Shown piece by piece: positions 1-10,925 of a DNA stretch of 58,701 bases. Positions within the stretch are counted from its first letter, which is position 1, and each line of letters begins with the position of its first letter. Under the pieces are notes generated by a model. It did no database searches. It was not told the origin of the DNA and saw nothing but the letters and a program-made list of their open reading frames with translations. Position numbers and translations under genes: made by a program. Source of the stretch: Hypsibius dujardini (taxonomy: Eukaryota > Tardigrada > Eutardigrada > Parachela > Hypsibiidae); contig LRSR01000080.1 in the NCBI GenBank assembly GCA_001579985.1, forward strand, positions 1-58,701, read 5' to 3'.

Positions 1-124
1 GGGCAATGATAACAAATTGTTGAGAAAAATATCCATATAACCATTCCTATGCTATTTAGTCATTAGGAGAAAGTCAACTCAGCCTGAATCAAGACTAAAC
101 TCATGGTCATGGTCAAATGCCTAC

Positions 125-3100
125 CTCTTTTTCATTGGAAAAAGTCAGACCGTCAGTGTTATGCAGACTGAAGGCTGATAATTTCCATGTCGTCACGGAG
201 TCAGGCACTACCTCCGAGACAGTGATTCTCGTCGCGTTTGCTCTATCCAAAGCAAAACCAATCACGCAACCGTAAGCTGTGACAGACACGCCAATTAACG
301 ACAGTTGGAACTGACTTACCCGGCTGGTATAACACGGAAAAAGAATGCGTCGCGGAAATCCGTTCGGTAAGAGCGTAAACGAGACGGAATAGTCCAATCT
401 AGTGAAGAGACGCCATCGTTGCCGAGAAGTCCCCCCGAAGCTGGATGAATTTCATAATTTCATAGTTATATTTTTTAATGAACTATTAGTTTTTTTTTCT
501 CAGGCACCTTGCAACAAGGCGTTCCCGAATTTGCCCTGATCGGTCCGTTGCTGTCCGTCTTCCCATAACATGACGCTTACTAGCCCAGACGCCTGAATAA
601 TGGGTGCACATTTAAATAGAACAATACAACAGCGACAGAGTACGAAGAGCGGACTTTACCGCGAATTGATTTCGCATTTCAAACAAATTTGATCCACCAG
701 CTGCCCAGCTGTGCAACTTCCGAATTTCCTTATTAATCTGTAATATTTCAAAGATTTACGTCAGCCCTAACTTGAAATGTTTTTTTTAAGCAACCAACAT
801 GTATCATTATAAATTGGCGCACGTCAATTGCCATCGTGTCACGAATCACTCGGTGCTTTTTGCGTCATCCCGGGTATGACGGTAAGCTTAACTGAACTCT
901 AGCTTAACTTAACTAACTTAACTGAACTGTATCTCATGAAGCTCAGCTTACAGTTTCGCTGTTGAATCTCCCGTTTTTATGGGATTGCAACTGCAGCAAC
1001 CGCGAGTCCACGGCCAATATCCCGATCAAGGAGCCAGCCGCAGCGGTTTTCAGCTCCAGCACCGCTTCCTCTCTAGGATTTTGGCCTGGACGAAGGAATT
1101 TGCGCTTATCCGGCAGTTTAATCGAAAGATCCACCTAAAAACAGAGAAGACATATTCAGGCACGTTAGCATGATGTCAAAAAACTTGATGCTGCTCGAAA
1201 TGGTGCTATGAATTGGTCCTGGGATTCTGGTCAAATCTTGGCTTTTCTTTCAGTCACCGAATTTCGCGAATAATCTTGCACACGGAAGTCCAGCGAAGCA
1301 ACTGCAACATTTGTGGTGCTAAGACTGACGCAGTCACGGGAGTAGCAGTAAGCCACCAATGTGGAAAGGGGCGCCATGTCACGGGATGTGGGGATGGTGA
1401 TGATGGCGTCACCATTTGATGAGTGATTCCGGGTTCCCTTATGAACGATTGTCCCTCTCGATACAATCTAAGCATACGAAGTCCACAAGATTATTAATGA
1501 CTGTGTAGCTGCTAAATTTTGCAAAATACAGAAAACAGACGAGCTTTTAGAAAATGTAAAGGTAATGTATTTTAATTGTATTTAAATAAATTGCAGATAA
1601 TTACATGTTTCGCTCAGGGAAGGAAAATCATTATTTAAATATTAATTGGTTTTAATTGTGTCGATATGATTTCAAATTTTTAAAATAGGCAGATGATGTT
1701 TATCTTGTTCAATATAAATTGTGAGCTAATTCGGTGCAGCACAATGGGATCTACCAACCACATAGTCCATGGAATGACATTCTCCTATTGATGTGAGCTT
1801 GAATTCAGCTGCATTTCCCAGTTTGACTGGTTCATTTGACGTCCGCTCCAACGATATGTGATTTGGAGTCGCAACATAGCCGTGCAGTGAGATATTTCGC
1901 TGGACGTCGCTCACGGTCAAGGAGATATCAATGCGGACGTCGTCATGCTTGGGGGACAGCTTCACGTTAAAATGATGAGCGTCTTTGTCGAAGGCCACCC
2001 GCAAAAGCTGGTGGTGAGTCATGACCGGTTCTATTGCTCCCCGTTCCATGCTGAAATATTTCGCCGCTACGGTGAGCGACGCTGAAGAAAGTTCTTCCTC
2101 CGTGACGGGGCTCCCATCGTGGTTGAGGGCGTCGATGATGACGTTGTTGGGGAAACCGGGATTGAAGAAAGGGCGCCCTCGGAGGTGCAAACGAAAAGAA
2201 TCGCAGAAAAATGGGATGACCAACGACTGGTTGATCCTTTTCTGGGTATCAATTTCGGTAGCGCTGACAGTCACGGTGATTGTGATGGGTCGACTCCAAT
2301 GGGTGTTCCGTGGACAGATGTTGGCAGTAAAATTGTGTACGGCAAAAATGAAAGTGGACGCACCGTCGGTATCCTTGTTTGAGAAACCAATTAAAGTAAA
2401 ATAAACACTATAATAGGACAAACAGATTAGTTCGTAACGAGTACGTACGTTTTTCACTTGAACCTGCACCAGAGGAGTGTTCTCCACTGTTATAGTGCAA
2501 GTCAAGTCGGCCTTCATGTCCAATGTGACTGCTCCATATGGGCGCCTGCAAGTGCACGCAAATCGAGTTGATAATTTGACGATGAAATTATCTGAACGTC
2601 ATTCCACGGTATTCACGCACCTGGCAGAAACAGCGATCATTAGTTTTGACGCTTTGGCGTGGAGAAAAGGTGGGCCGGTAACATTTAGCAGAAATCGAGG
2701 GAGAACTAAAAGGTACGTCAGAAATTTGTTCTAATTTTCCAGGATGCGTCAAAAGGAATTACTTTCGAGATGTTGATGCAAACTTGATGGCACCTTGAGA
2801 TTTTTTATTAAAAAGGTTGTTATTGTGTTTACCGTAGCGGGAAACAGTGAAGTTGTGCGCAACAGTAGTTTCATCAAGCGTTTTAACCTCCAGTGTCCAC
2901 TCGCCCACCATGTCGCTTAAAGACAGTGAAAACGTTCCGTTCACGAATCCAGGACCTAAAGCTTGGACGTATAACAATTGGGTCGTTTTGAATAAAATTG
3001 CAATGTAACTCACGATTAGGAATGCTTGGTGGGACATGGGAATCTTGCTGTGAAATGACGCCCTTCGGATCCTGAAACACAAAGTAAAACGATCACTGTA

Positions 3101-5834
3101 CGCGAATCTCGTGCTTTGAAAGGACAACTGAAATTGTACACTTCGCACATATAGGTTTTGCCAATGGAGCCACCTATATTTTATATGCTTTCTTCAGCGT
3201 TGTTTACGAGATAACTGATCTTGATTAAAAGGGGCGAACTGAGGTCGGCTGGGAGGGGATGGTAACCTACCGTATTTCCCCAATCTCAAGGGACAGTTAA
3301 GTCCCACCCCCTCCAGTCCTCGATTGACTGTTCAATCGGATTCACTGTGTCGTGATTGGTTGAAATTTAAGACCAATTTGCCAGCGATTGATTGATTCAT
3401 TAAGGGGAATTTCATGACGCACGCATCAAATCAGGTGATTGATTGATTCTAGGTAAACAATAGCAAACGGTGATGAACAGATAAGACCCGGGGTGGATCA
3501 AATTAACTGGTAGGGCAAAAAGTGTCCCTTGAGATCAGGGGATTACGGTACTGGAGGTGGAAATAATTTTGACCAACCTCATCTTCATAGGCCGGGGGGG
3601 GGGGGCAGAAGGCAATGATACGGTTTGCACAATGGTCAATCAGCCACTATTGGTTGTGTATCCTCGAAACATGTAAAAGTTCAAGGCTGGGAATGAGAAA
3701 AACATGTTTAGGCAAACTCACTTTACTTTACCTTAATGGTGACATCGACTGCAGCACCTAACGGCAGAAGGCGCTCGTTGACAATAACTACGTGGTAGCT
3801 AACGGTTTCGCCCGGTTTGTAGGCAGGTTTGTTGAACTGCACCAACACTAACGATTGGTCGCGCAGGACGGTGAGTCGCTCAGTCATTGCTGCAGAAGCC
3901 TGAGGGCGTGAACCCACGGTGGCGACAAGATGATACGTGTGCGTCTTTTCGTTCAAATCCGGCACCTAAAAATTCTCAACATAAAAGAAGGGCAGCGTTT
4001 CATAATCGTGTAATGTTGATTGGCGAACCTCCAACTGACCTTCAAGGTTAACATTGTCATCGCGCCTGCTTGAACTAATTGCTCGACGTAAGCTACCGTA
4101 GATGTTACGCCTGTGGATGCTGCATTCGGCTGTGAAGTGATTTTAACGGATACCGGGAGGGGACTGGCTCGATACGACCGTATTAGGACTGGGTAGTCAG
4201 CGTTTGGTCTTATGTGCATTGCGGCTACCAGGTGAACCATTCTACAACCACACATAAAAAGGTTTTTAAAAGGTTTTTTTGGCACTGAGCGAAAGATCTG
4301 GAACTTTGTACAGGTATGCAAAATTTGAACTATCGCAAGATTGCCTCCTAAATATCACCTCAGATCACACTGATGAAATGTATTTTTTACGAGTGTCGTA
4401 AGTATGCCTGTTATTAAAAGCTAATGACGGTCCGTTCCGAATCTCACCACTGAAAGTTATCTTCTTGGCTTGATTTAATTTGATACTGTACTATTCGTCA
4501 CTTGTGGATACTGCATGCCTGCCCGTTTGACAAGTATATTCCCGTATTAGCAGGAAAAAAATTAAACTAGCGGACAATCCGAAATGATTTTATTATCCCC
4601 CTTTCATGGTTGTCACAGCAGATGGCGCTTGTTTGAGCTTTTGGCGCTGTGCTGAGGCAATTAATCGAAGCAACCCACGACAACGTTAAATTTCGGACCT
4701 GATGAACGATAAGGTCGCTCGATCAAGTCCGTCGTCGACAATAAAACAAATCGGTAAATACAAGCTGCATTTCGCATCACGCGACAAGTAGTGAATCGAT
4801 TGCTCTTTATTTTGCTTTGACAGGTTGACCGACTGCTTTGACGGTTCAGGCGAAACAAATTGCTCCGCCACAACACCCACAACCTCGATAACGACAAAAA
4901 AGATAACTTTTTAAGTAATTCTGTGAATAATACGGAAACCACGCTCGAGGCTTTGCCGTCATATGTGTGGTCACCTTTTCATCCTCGTATTTGTCTGTAA
5001 ATTAAACTCCTTGAAGCGAAATCCGGCTGCCGATAAAACTTCGCGTCTTCTCAACATTTTTTAACTCCTTTCGTTTGTTGCAACCAATAATTCTTTCAAA
5101 CATTTACCCACCCACCTTCACCTGTTTTCTTGTTTATACATATGTATTTGTTGTATTTTACTATGTTAATAGCTCTTTGTTTTTCATCACACTTTCTATC
5201 GTTTTTCCTTGAAAAAGTTTCCACATCTCAGGCAGATCCTACTTCCGTATTCCTCACGCAAGTGGATTTAGTTATTATGGAAGTAATACGGATGCCGCTT
5301 GTGACAAAACCCCGCTGGAACGCTTACGTGCAAGTGAGAAGGGCATGGTACAGACAGACGGATTCGAGAGCAAAATTATGATTACAAACATGGATCTGTA
5401 AAAATCCAGACCAATTCTCGTAAAGGCCTCGCCTTTTGGTAACCTTTACTTGTAATCATAAATGCGTAATCGATCATTGCCACGGTTTGATTGAATGGAA
5501 GCGTAATCAACTAGCGTAAGTGAAATGTGGCCTCATGGTACATACTATTCAAATATGAAATTTCAAATATGAGTGAAATTTCATGCTATACGGTTTTGGT
5601 GACTTGAGATTTGCACTGTTCCTACCCAAATCAAACGGACAGTTCATATTTTGGCGGCTCAAGAGGGGAGAGAGACAACGTTTGTTCAGCTTACCTTATA
5701 TCACTACAGCGGAGAAGCACTGATTCGTCGATAGCCGGGTTCGGGCTTGTAGGGACGGGTATGATATTATTAGCAATTGACAGCCCTACTGCAGTAAACG
5801 CCACTACCACAACGAATGAATACAGTTTATGCAT
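125..5834 (-). CDS. Thioester-containing protein (TEP / alpha-2-macroglobulin superfamily), 3' end beyond the left edge
   Basis: Secreted large protein of the alpha-2-macroglobulin/TEP family, typically an opsonin or protease trap. Thirteen exons join with matching phases: 5834-5695, 4241-4040, 3965-3732, 3071-3014, 2955-2833, 2705-2621, 2545-1755, 1454-1258, 1134-952, 737-660, 592-508, 398-320, 242-125. They give 791 open codons. Visible parts are a signal peptide (start MHKLYSF; an in-frame ATG at 5876 is an alternative), MG1 from about residue 47, MG2 with VQFNKPAYKPGETV, MG3 with YVLPRF (near residue 252), MG5 with FNPGFPNNV, MG6 with MAPLSTLVAY and GSLIGILAVDS, and the start of the A2M domain with VPDSVTTW near residue 765. 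The usual FPETW-type motif reads FRDAFF here. The thioester region would lie left of base 1, so thioester status is unknown. Exon 1 is separated from exon 2 by 1.45 kb and is joined on phase and signal peptide only. Confidence 0.85.
3268..3550. mobile_element. MITE-like element with about 28-base terminal inverted repeats, in a TEP intron
   Basis: The left end at 3268 (TACCGTATTTCCCC...) and the reverse complement of the right end at 3550 match at 24 of 28 positions by my count. Both ends are bounded by TA, as expected of a Tc1/mariner-type target duplication. The interior is about 280 bases and noncoding. It lies wholly inside the intron between the TEP exons 3965-3732 and 3071-3014. A related left end recurs at 15098. 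Confidence 0.7.
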
Positions 5835-6765
5835 GGCGGAGAGCAGAAGTAGCAAGTACCCCCAAAAGAAAACCACAGGCGTTGGAGGAGCATAAAATTA
5901 TCATCTACTGGCATAAAGTGCAGAAAAGGAAAGTTAATCCGGAAGATCCAGCTTGAAACGTGTTGAAGTGGTTGCGAACGAGGTGCACTGCAAATGCGCT
6001 TTTTGTCGTCACCAGTTCTCGGTCTCACAGTCAGATCGCTATCGGATATGATGTACGGTATTCTGGACGGCGATCGGAAATCTTGCTTTTCGATGTTTAT
6101 CGCGAGTTGCTTTATTTGTCGTCTTAATTGGTTGGTCTAATTTATACCGCAGAATATAGGGATGAGGGTTCCAAGTTGCGGTCAAGTTTGGAATGGAATT
6201 CCATTTGGAGTGGAACTCCAGTGGAGTTTCATAAAATCATGGAATCTATGCTGCTTGGGGGCTGGGGGTGGGCGCGGGGCTTGGGCGTCTCTTGGCAGCG
6301 CCCTTTTGCCCCCAAGAAAATTACAGTGGGAATTTCGTGGAGTTCCACGTTCCATTCCACGAACCCACGTTTGGAACGTAAAATTCCACGGGATTGGAGG
6401 CAGTTTGGAAGCCCCATACACAGCAATAAGCGCAAAAAGCGGAAACCAAGTAAACTTCATGTTCCTGTGTTCATTCTCAAAACACAGCTCGAACGTTTCA
6501 CGCACTCTGTAGCGCCTTGAAGTTGTGTTGAGTGGCCTGCAGTTGGGACTTTGTGCTCGGCAGTTTACAGATTGACATCGCGCTGTAAACGAAGCATGAC
6601 CTTAAAGGAGAGATGATTCGAACGATAAGGTTAGATTTTTTGTGCGAGAAATAGGACCGCGTATTTTATCGCACGAGCGCGATCCTGCCGTGTCTATTGA
6701 CAGTATTTTTCTTACTCGATAGGCGCGCCACTGTACTTTCCAATGTTTTCCCAGCAAAACAAAAG
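5835..6765. other. Divergent intergenic region between TEP (minus) and astacin (plus) genes
   Basis: This stretch separates two genes transcribed away from each other, so it should hold both promoters. No convincing core promoter is seen. The interval 6180-6400 is rich in GGAATTCC-like and GTGGAACTCCA / TGGAGTTCCAC inverted blocks, which creates overlapping open frames on both strands that are not convincing genes. Confidence 0.5.
6180..6400. repeat. Self-complementary GGAATTCCA-rich block
   Basis: The left part holds TGGAATGGAA and GTGGAACTCCA. The right part holds their complements (TGGAGTTCCAC, TTCCATTCCA). The arms are short and imperfect, around a G-rich centre, so this could be a decayed foldback element or simple low-complexity sequence. 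Confidence 0.4.
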
Positions 6766-9700
6766 ATGGCTACAAGACTGAGGGCTGCACTGTGGGTCTC
6801 TGCTATGCTGATTCTGTACGTCGCATTGGAGCATCTCATCTGTCAAGTTAAAGGCGCAGTATTGCCGTCGTCTGACTACTCTTCACCCAAGCAAACAGGT
6901 TCGTTGTTCGAGGGCGACATCTCCAGGACGGATCCCATTGTTTTGGATGGTAAAAAGGCAAGTCACCATCGAGCTGTCTAGACAGGCTGGAATGGTTTAA
7001 CAGCGTAACAGTAACTTGGAGCGAAATTCATTTTGAGGCTCATTTTAAAATCGGTTAACTATATTTATTGTAAGCATCTAATTTTAGAACTCCCTATTTA
7101 ACACGGGAATTCTCAATGAACGTGCACGTTGGCCGGGAGGCATCGTACCCTATCAGTTTTGGTCTCAATTCAGTGAGTAATTTCTTTCCTTAAAAATTGC
7201 GGTGCATAATGCATCTTTCCATGTACAGCTGCAGGTCAGAGATCATCAATACGCGATGCAATGCTGGAGATTGAGAACGCGACTTGTATTCGATTTGTTG
7301 AACGGACCAACGAGACGGATTACGTCTACGTGGGATATTCCGTACAAGATCCGTAAGCGAAGTGTGAGAATATACATTTTGTGTGTATCGTTATTGCGTA
7401 TTCGGATTTAAATCTAATTCCCTTTTAATTGTGTGTAGTTGTTCTTCGGACGTCGGACGACACGGAGGAATGCAACTGCTCATTCTTGCAAACCGTGAGA
7501 ATTTGCTGTCAGAATCAAGACATCTCAGTGGGATTGACAGATTGACTTATTTGACAGACTGCTGGACAAAGGGAACCATTCTGCATGAGTTGATGCATAC
7601 CTTAGGTAAGTGGAGAACTATAAGTTCACTATTGGGTAGGGTGGCACAGGGTGTCGAAATCTTGACGGCCGCGCGACATTGAATGCATGAAAACTAATTG
7701 GAGCACGCAAAAAAACACGTTTCGGCAGGAGGAAGCAATGTGCTCATATTGATTGAAATCGTTGAATGTTTTTGCCCCAATTCTGTTCTCGTATGCTATT
7801 GATTCTTGACTAGTTTACCATTGAAAATGCCCTTAATGGATTTGACTTAATTTCATGTATTTTCATTTCGCCCGACAAACAGGTTTCTACCACGAACAAT
7901 CAAGATCCGATCGTGATGAGTACATTGAAATCGTCTGGGACCACATCATTCCTGGTACAGCTGTCGTTATTCAGACATGGATATATATCTACAGTTATTA
8001 CAGAGGGTGCGCCAGCAAAGTGCGGACAATTTCAGATGTGTCGAGTTTTTATAATGACGCAATAATTTTGCACAGTTTTTTTGTTACGAAACATAGGCTG
8101 GCTTTTGTCCTCTGATAAAAATCTTTTACGCAAAAATCAGACCAAATTTTATTGAAGATATAGCCAACACGCCTGCAGCTTTAATAATTATTAAGATAAT
8201 ACTTGAGATATTTTTTCCCTGTGGAATAATCAGAAAAGTTGCCAAATTTGTTATTTTTATGCAATCTTTTCCCTGATTGTTTCAGCAAATAGGAGGATGT
8301 CATTTTCACAATATTGTTCTTTGTTGCTGTGCAATGCTAAGCAAAGAAAAGACATTCTGATTTATTGATTGAGACTGCCGTTTTGGAAAATTAAAAATGA
8401 TTCTTGCTCAAGTCTGATATTTCTATTTTCAATTATTTTAGGGTTTTATGGCTTTCTTTCCTTATTATTCCTTTCTTTATTTGTCAACTAATTAGATCAC
8501 TTGATACATCCGCAGTCATTTTCAAACTGATGAGGCCAATCTCGGGCTAGCTGGGACTGAAAAAAAGTTGATTTTACTGGCAACTCTCTTCAGCATGTAA
8601 AAAGCCTGAAAATAGAAGCTCTTCTGACGCTGTAATAACGCAACTCAGACCATTTCAATAAGTTCTCCCCGGGTAAGTACCAGATTACTTTCAAACTCGA
8701 TTCCAGCAAATTTAAACTAATTTCCTGATCATAAAGTTGAAAAATAAGTGGTCGGGATCTCTGCTTTTTTGTTCTTGTTGTTTTGAAGAATCTGTTGGCA
8801 CTTTGCTGGCGGACCTTCTGTATTTGCTCGTATAGAACAGCGCTTCAATTTCAACCCGTGGGACAACGCCACCGTGACGACGTTCGGATTGCCGTACGAC
8901 TTTGCGTCCGTCCTCCACTACGGCAGCAACTACTCGGCCAGGTGGCACAACGGCAAGCCGGTCGGTCCGACGATCCGAGTGAGGCCAAAATACGCGGGAA
9001 CAGCATTCGGTCTGCAGTTAAACCTAAGTGCCCTTGACATACAGAAGATCAAATTGATGTACAAATGTCGAACTGACGAGCTGCTGACGGGGAAAAGTCT
9101 CATGGCTGGAGAATCGTTGTGGTCGGAAAACGGTGCTGTGAGACTGACCATGCAAACAGACGGCAACCTGGTCCTCTTTCGGCAGTGCGACCAGCGGCAA
9201 ATCTGGACGAGCAGCACACACTTCCCTGATCGCAGTTGGAACCCCACGGCAGTCACTATGCAGGCTAATGGAGTTCTCGCAATGTTCAAACCGGGAGGGT
9301 ACCGCGGCGAACCAATGATCGTTTGGAGCACCGACACCGAAAACTCCAATTCCAATGATGCTGTTCTCAAGGTGAGTGAGAGCAACATCTTTGCCCTAGA
9401 TGAGAACACAGACAACACTGAAGACAGCCCCGAAGAAGGTTTCGGAACAGTTTTTAGGAGCAGACGGAAAATGGGGGCAACTGGGGCAACTGCCCCCACC
9501 AAATTAATTCCAGGGGTTGTTGTGGCTATTTATTTTTCGCACCCTGCATTACGGTCTGAAAAGATTTCCCTCTCCCATGAAGGTGTTAAACGAAGGCGAG
9601 ATCTGCATCCATAAAGCCCAGGAGTGTTTATGGAAATCGGGTGGTGCCGGCTTATGCCATCCCGCTCCGTCAGTCAAGTTTACACGAGCAAGAGGTAAGT

Positions 9701-10167
9701 CAATCAGAGTGCCATATCCGGACGAATGCTAATTCATCACTAGATACATGACCTATGTGCATCGCTCGTCAGTGCTCCTCTTACCGGACGAGAAGATGAT
9801 AAAAGGACAGTCTATTCACTCTTATAAAAAGACCTGCCGACTGGCGCTACACTCTGATAAGCTTGTTCTCGATCGTACCTGCGACAACACTGCAGTCTGG
9901 TCCATTCGACGAGGCGTCGGACGAACACTCAACCTCGGTGCGCAAACTCACGCTGACATTGGAGAGTTTCGATTGCACGAAGATGGACACTTTGCCATAT
10001 TCTCCATCACCAATGAAAAGCTATTGCAGAGTGACTTCTTCGGTGCTGAAGGAGCGGACCTCAGACTGAGCGATGACTGCCAGTTGTGTATGTTTAAAAA
10101 TGGCACTTGTTTGTGGGTGTCGCATACAATACCCTATAAATGTCCTTCAACTCAAAGTGTGAGATAG
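6766..10167 (+). CDS. Secreted astacin-family zinc metalloprotease with two C-terminal bulb-type lectin domains
   Basis: Eight exons (6766-6957, 7088-7172, 7235-7352, 7439-7605, 7883-7954, 8836-9371, 9583-9698, 9744-10167) close in frame to 569 residues. Order: hydrophobic signal segment, a propeptide with LFEGDI (aspartate-switch type), mature domain from about RWPGGIVPY, zinc motif HELMHTLGFYHEQSR spanning exons 4 and 5, a Met-turn reading SVLHYG (Leu where Met is usual), and the domain end at YKC. Two B-lectin-like regions follow: the first with QTDGNLVLF and later degenerate repeats, the second from about codon 430 with HEDGHFAIF. Intron 1 uses a GC donor (AAG/GCAAGT), because the nearby GT donor gives a stop. 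The 9698/9744 junction needs a weak donor (GGTAA/GTCAAT) and is the least certain. Likely role: extracellular peptide cleavage with glycan binding (inference). Confidence 0.87.
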
Positions 10168-10925
10168 GATACGTTTATTATGAAACAAGATATTGAAATT
10201 CTTTTTCGATGCCGTAACTACCTTGCATGGATTCTGACCAAACTCAACTGCAAATGTTACTTTGCGCCTTGCATGTGTGAGCTTGTTTCGTTTGTGCGCC
10301 CGAAGCTTTTTACCCCATGCTAGATGTAATGCCACGTTGGTATCCAACAAGTACTATTCAAAAAAGGCATGAAAACGCCGCAAATCAAAAACAAAAGATA
10401 ACTAGAACCAGCGCGAAATCGCGGGATGCAGAATCAATTTTTAAAGGATGGCAAAATATTTATCACATGATCGATGCCCCACCAATTGGGCGATTAGGGG
10501 AGGGCAAAGTCTTTGGGGATCCCGCCCGTTCTCGCCGATGGGCGCTTAACTGTCACATGTCTAATCCTCCCTCGAGTTAAATGATAGTTATCTCTTTGTT
10601 AGTCACGTTAGCGCGCTGCTGCGTTTTCAAGCATTTGTCAAGGGTCACTTGATGAACGATATGCGAGTCTCACACGACCATTTGCAGTTTCTGATGCACA
10701 CTTGGCCTGCATTACATCTCACCAACACGACGTTTCCACTGTTCGCATTTACAGATTTTTATACATGCATAGCTGACCAGAAGTTTTCTTTTTCGCCAAC
10801 AGCCCCCGTTGCATATTTTTGCTATAATGCGCCATCTAATCTCCACGGTGTTATTACTTCAGGTAACTCTCACACGAACACGACAACTTGAAGAGCACCG
10901 TAAATTAAAGTGATAGATTTCACAG
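10168..10925. other. Intergenic region between the astacin and LDLa genes
   Basis: No convincing exon is found. The first exon of the LDLa gene, expected to encode a signal peptide, should lie here or further upstream, but I could not identify it. Short open frames at 10317-10580 and 10649-10891 show no family resemblance. Confidence 0.4.

Noticed and set aside
2411-2452. Possible 41-base intron (GTACGT...ATAG) in the long TEP exon
   Set aside because: Removing it breaks the phase, while the frame reads straight through with MG4-like sequence after it.
6128-6520. Overlapping open frames of 107-130 codons on both strands
   Set aside because: They arise from self-complementary GGAATTCC-rich sequence and have no domain features.
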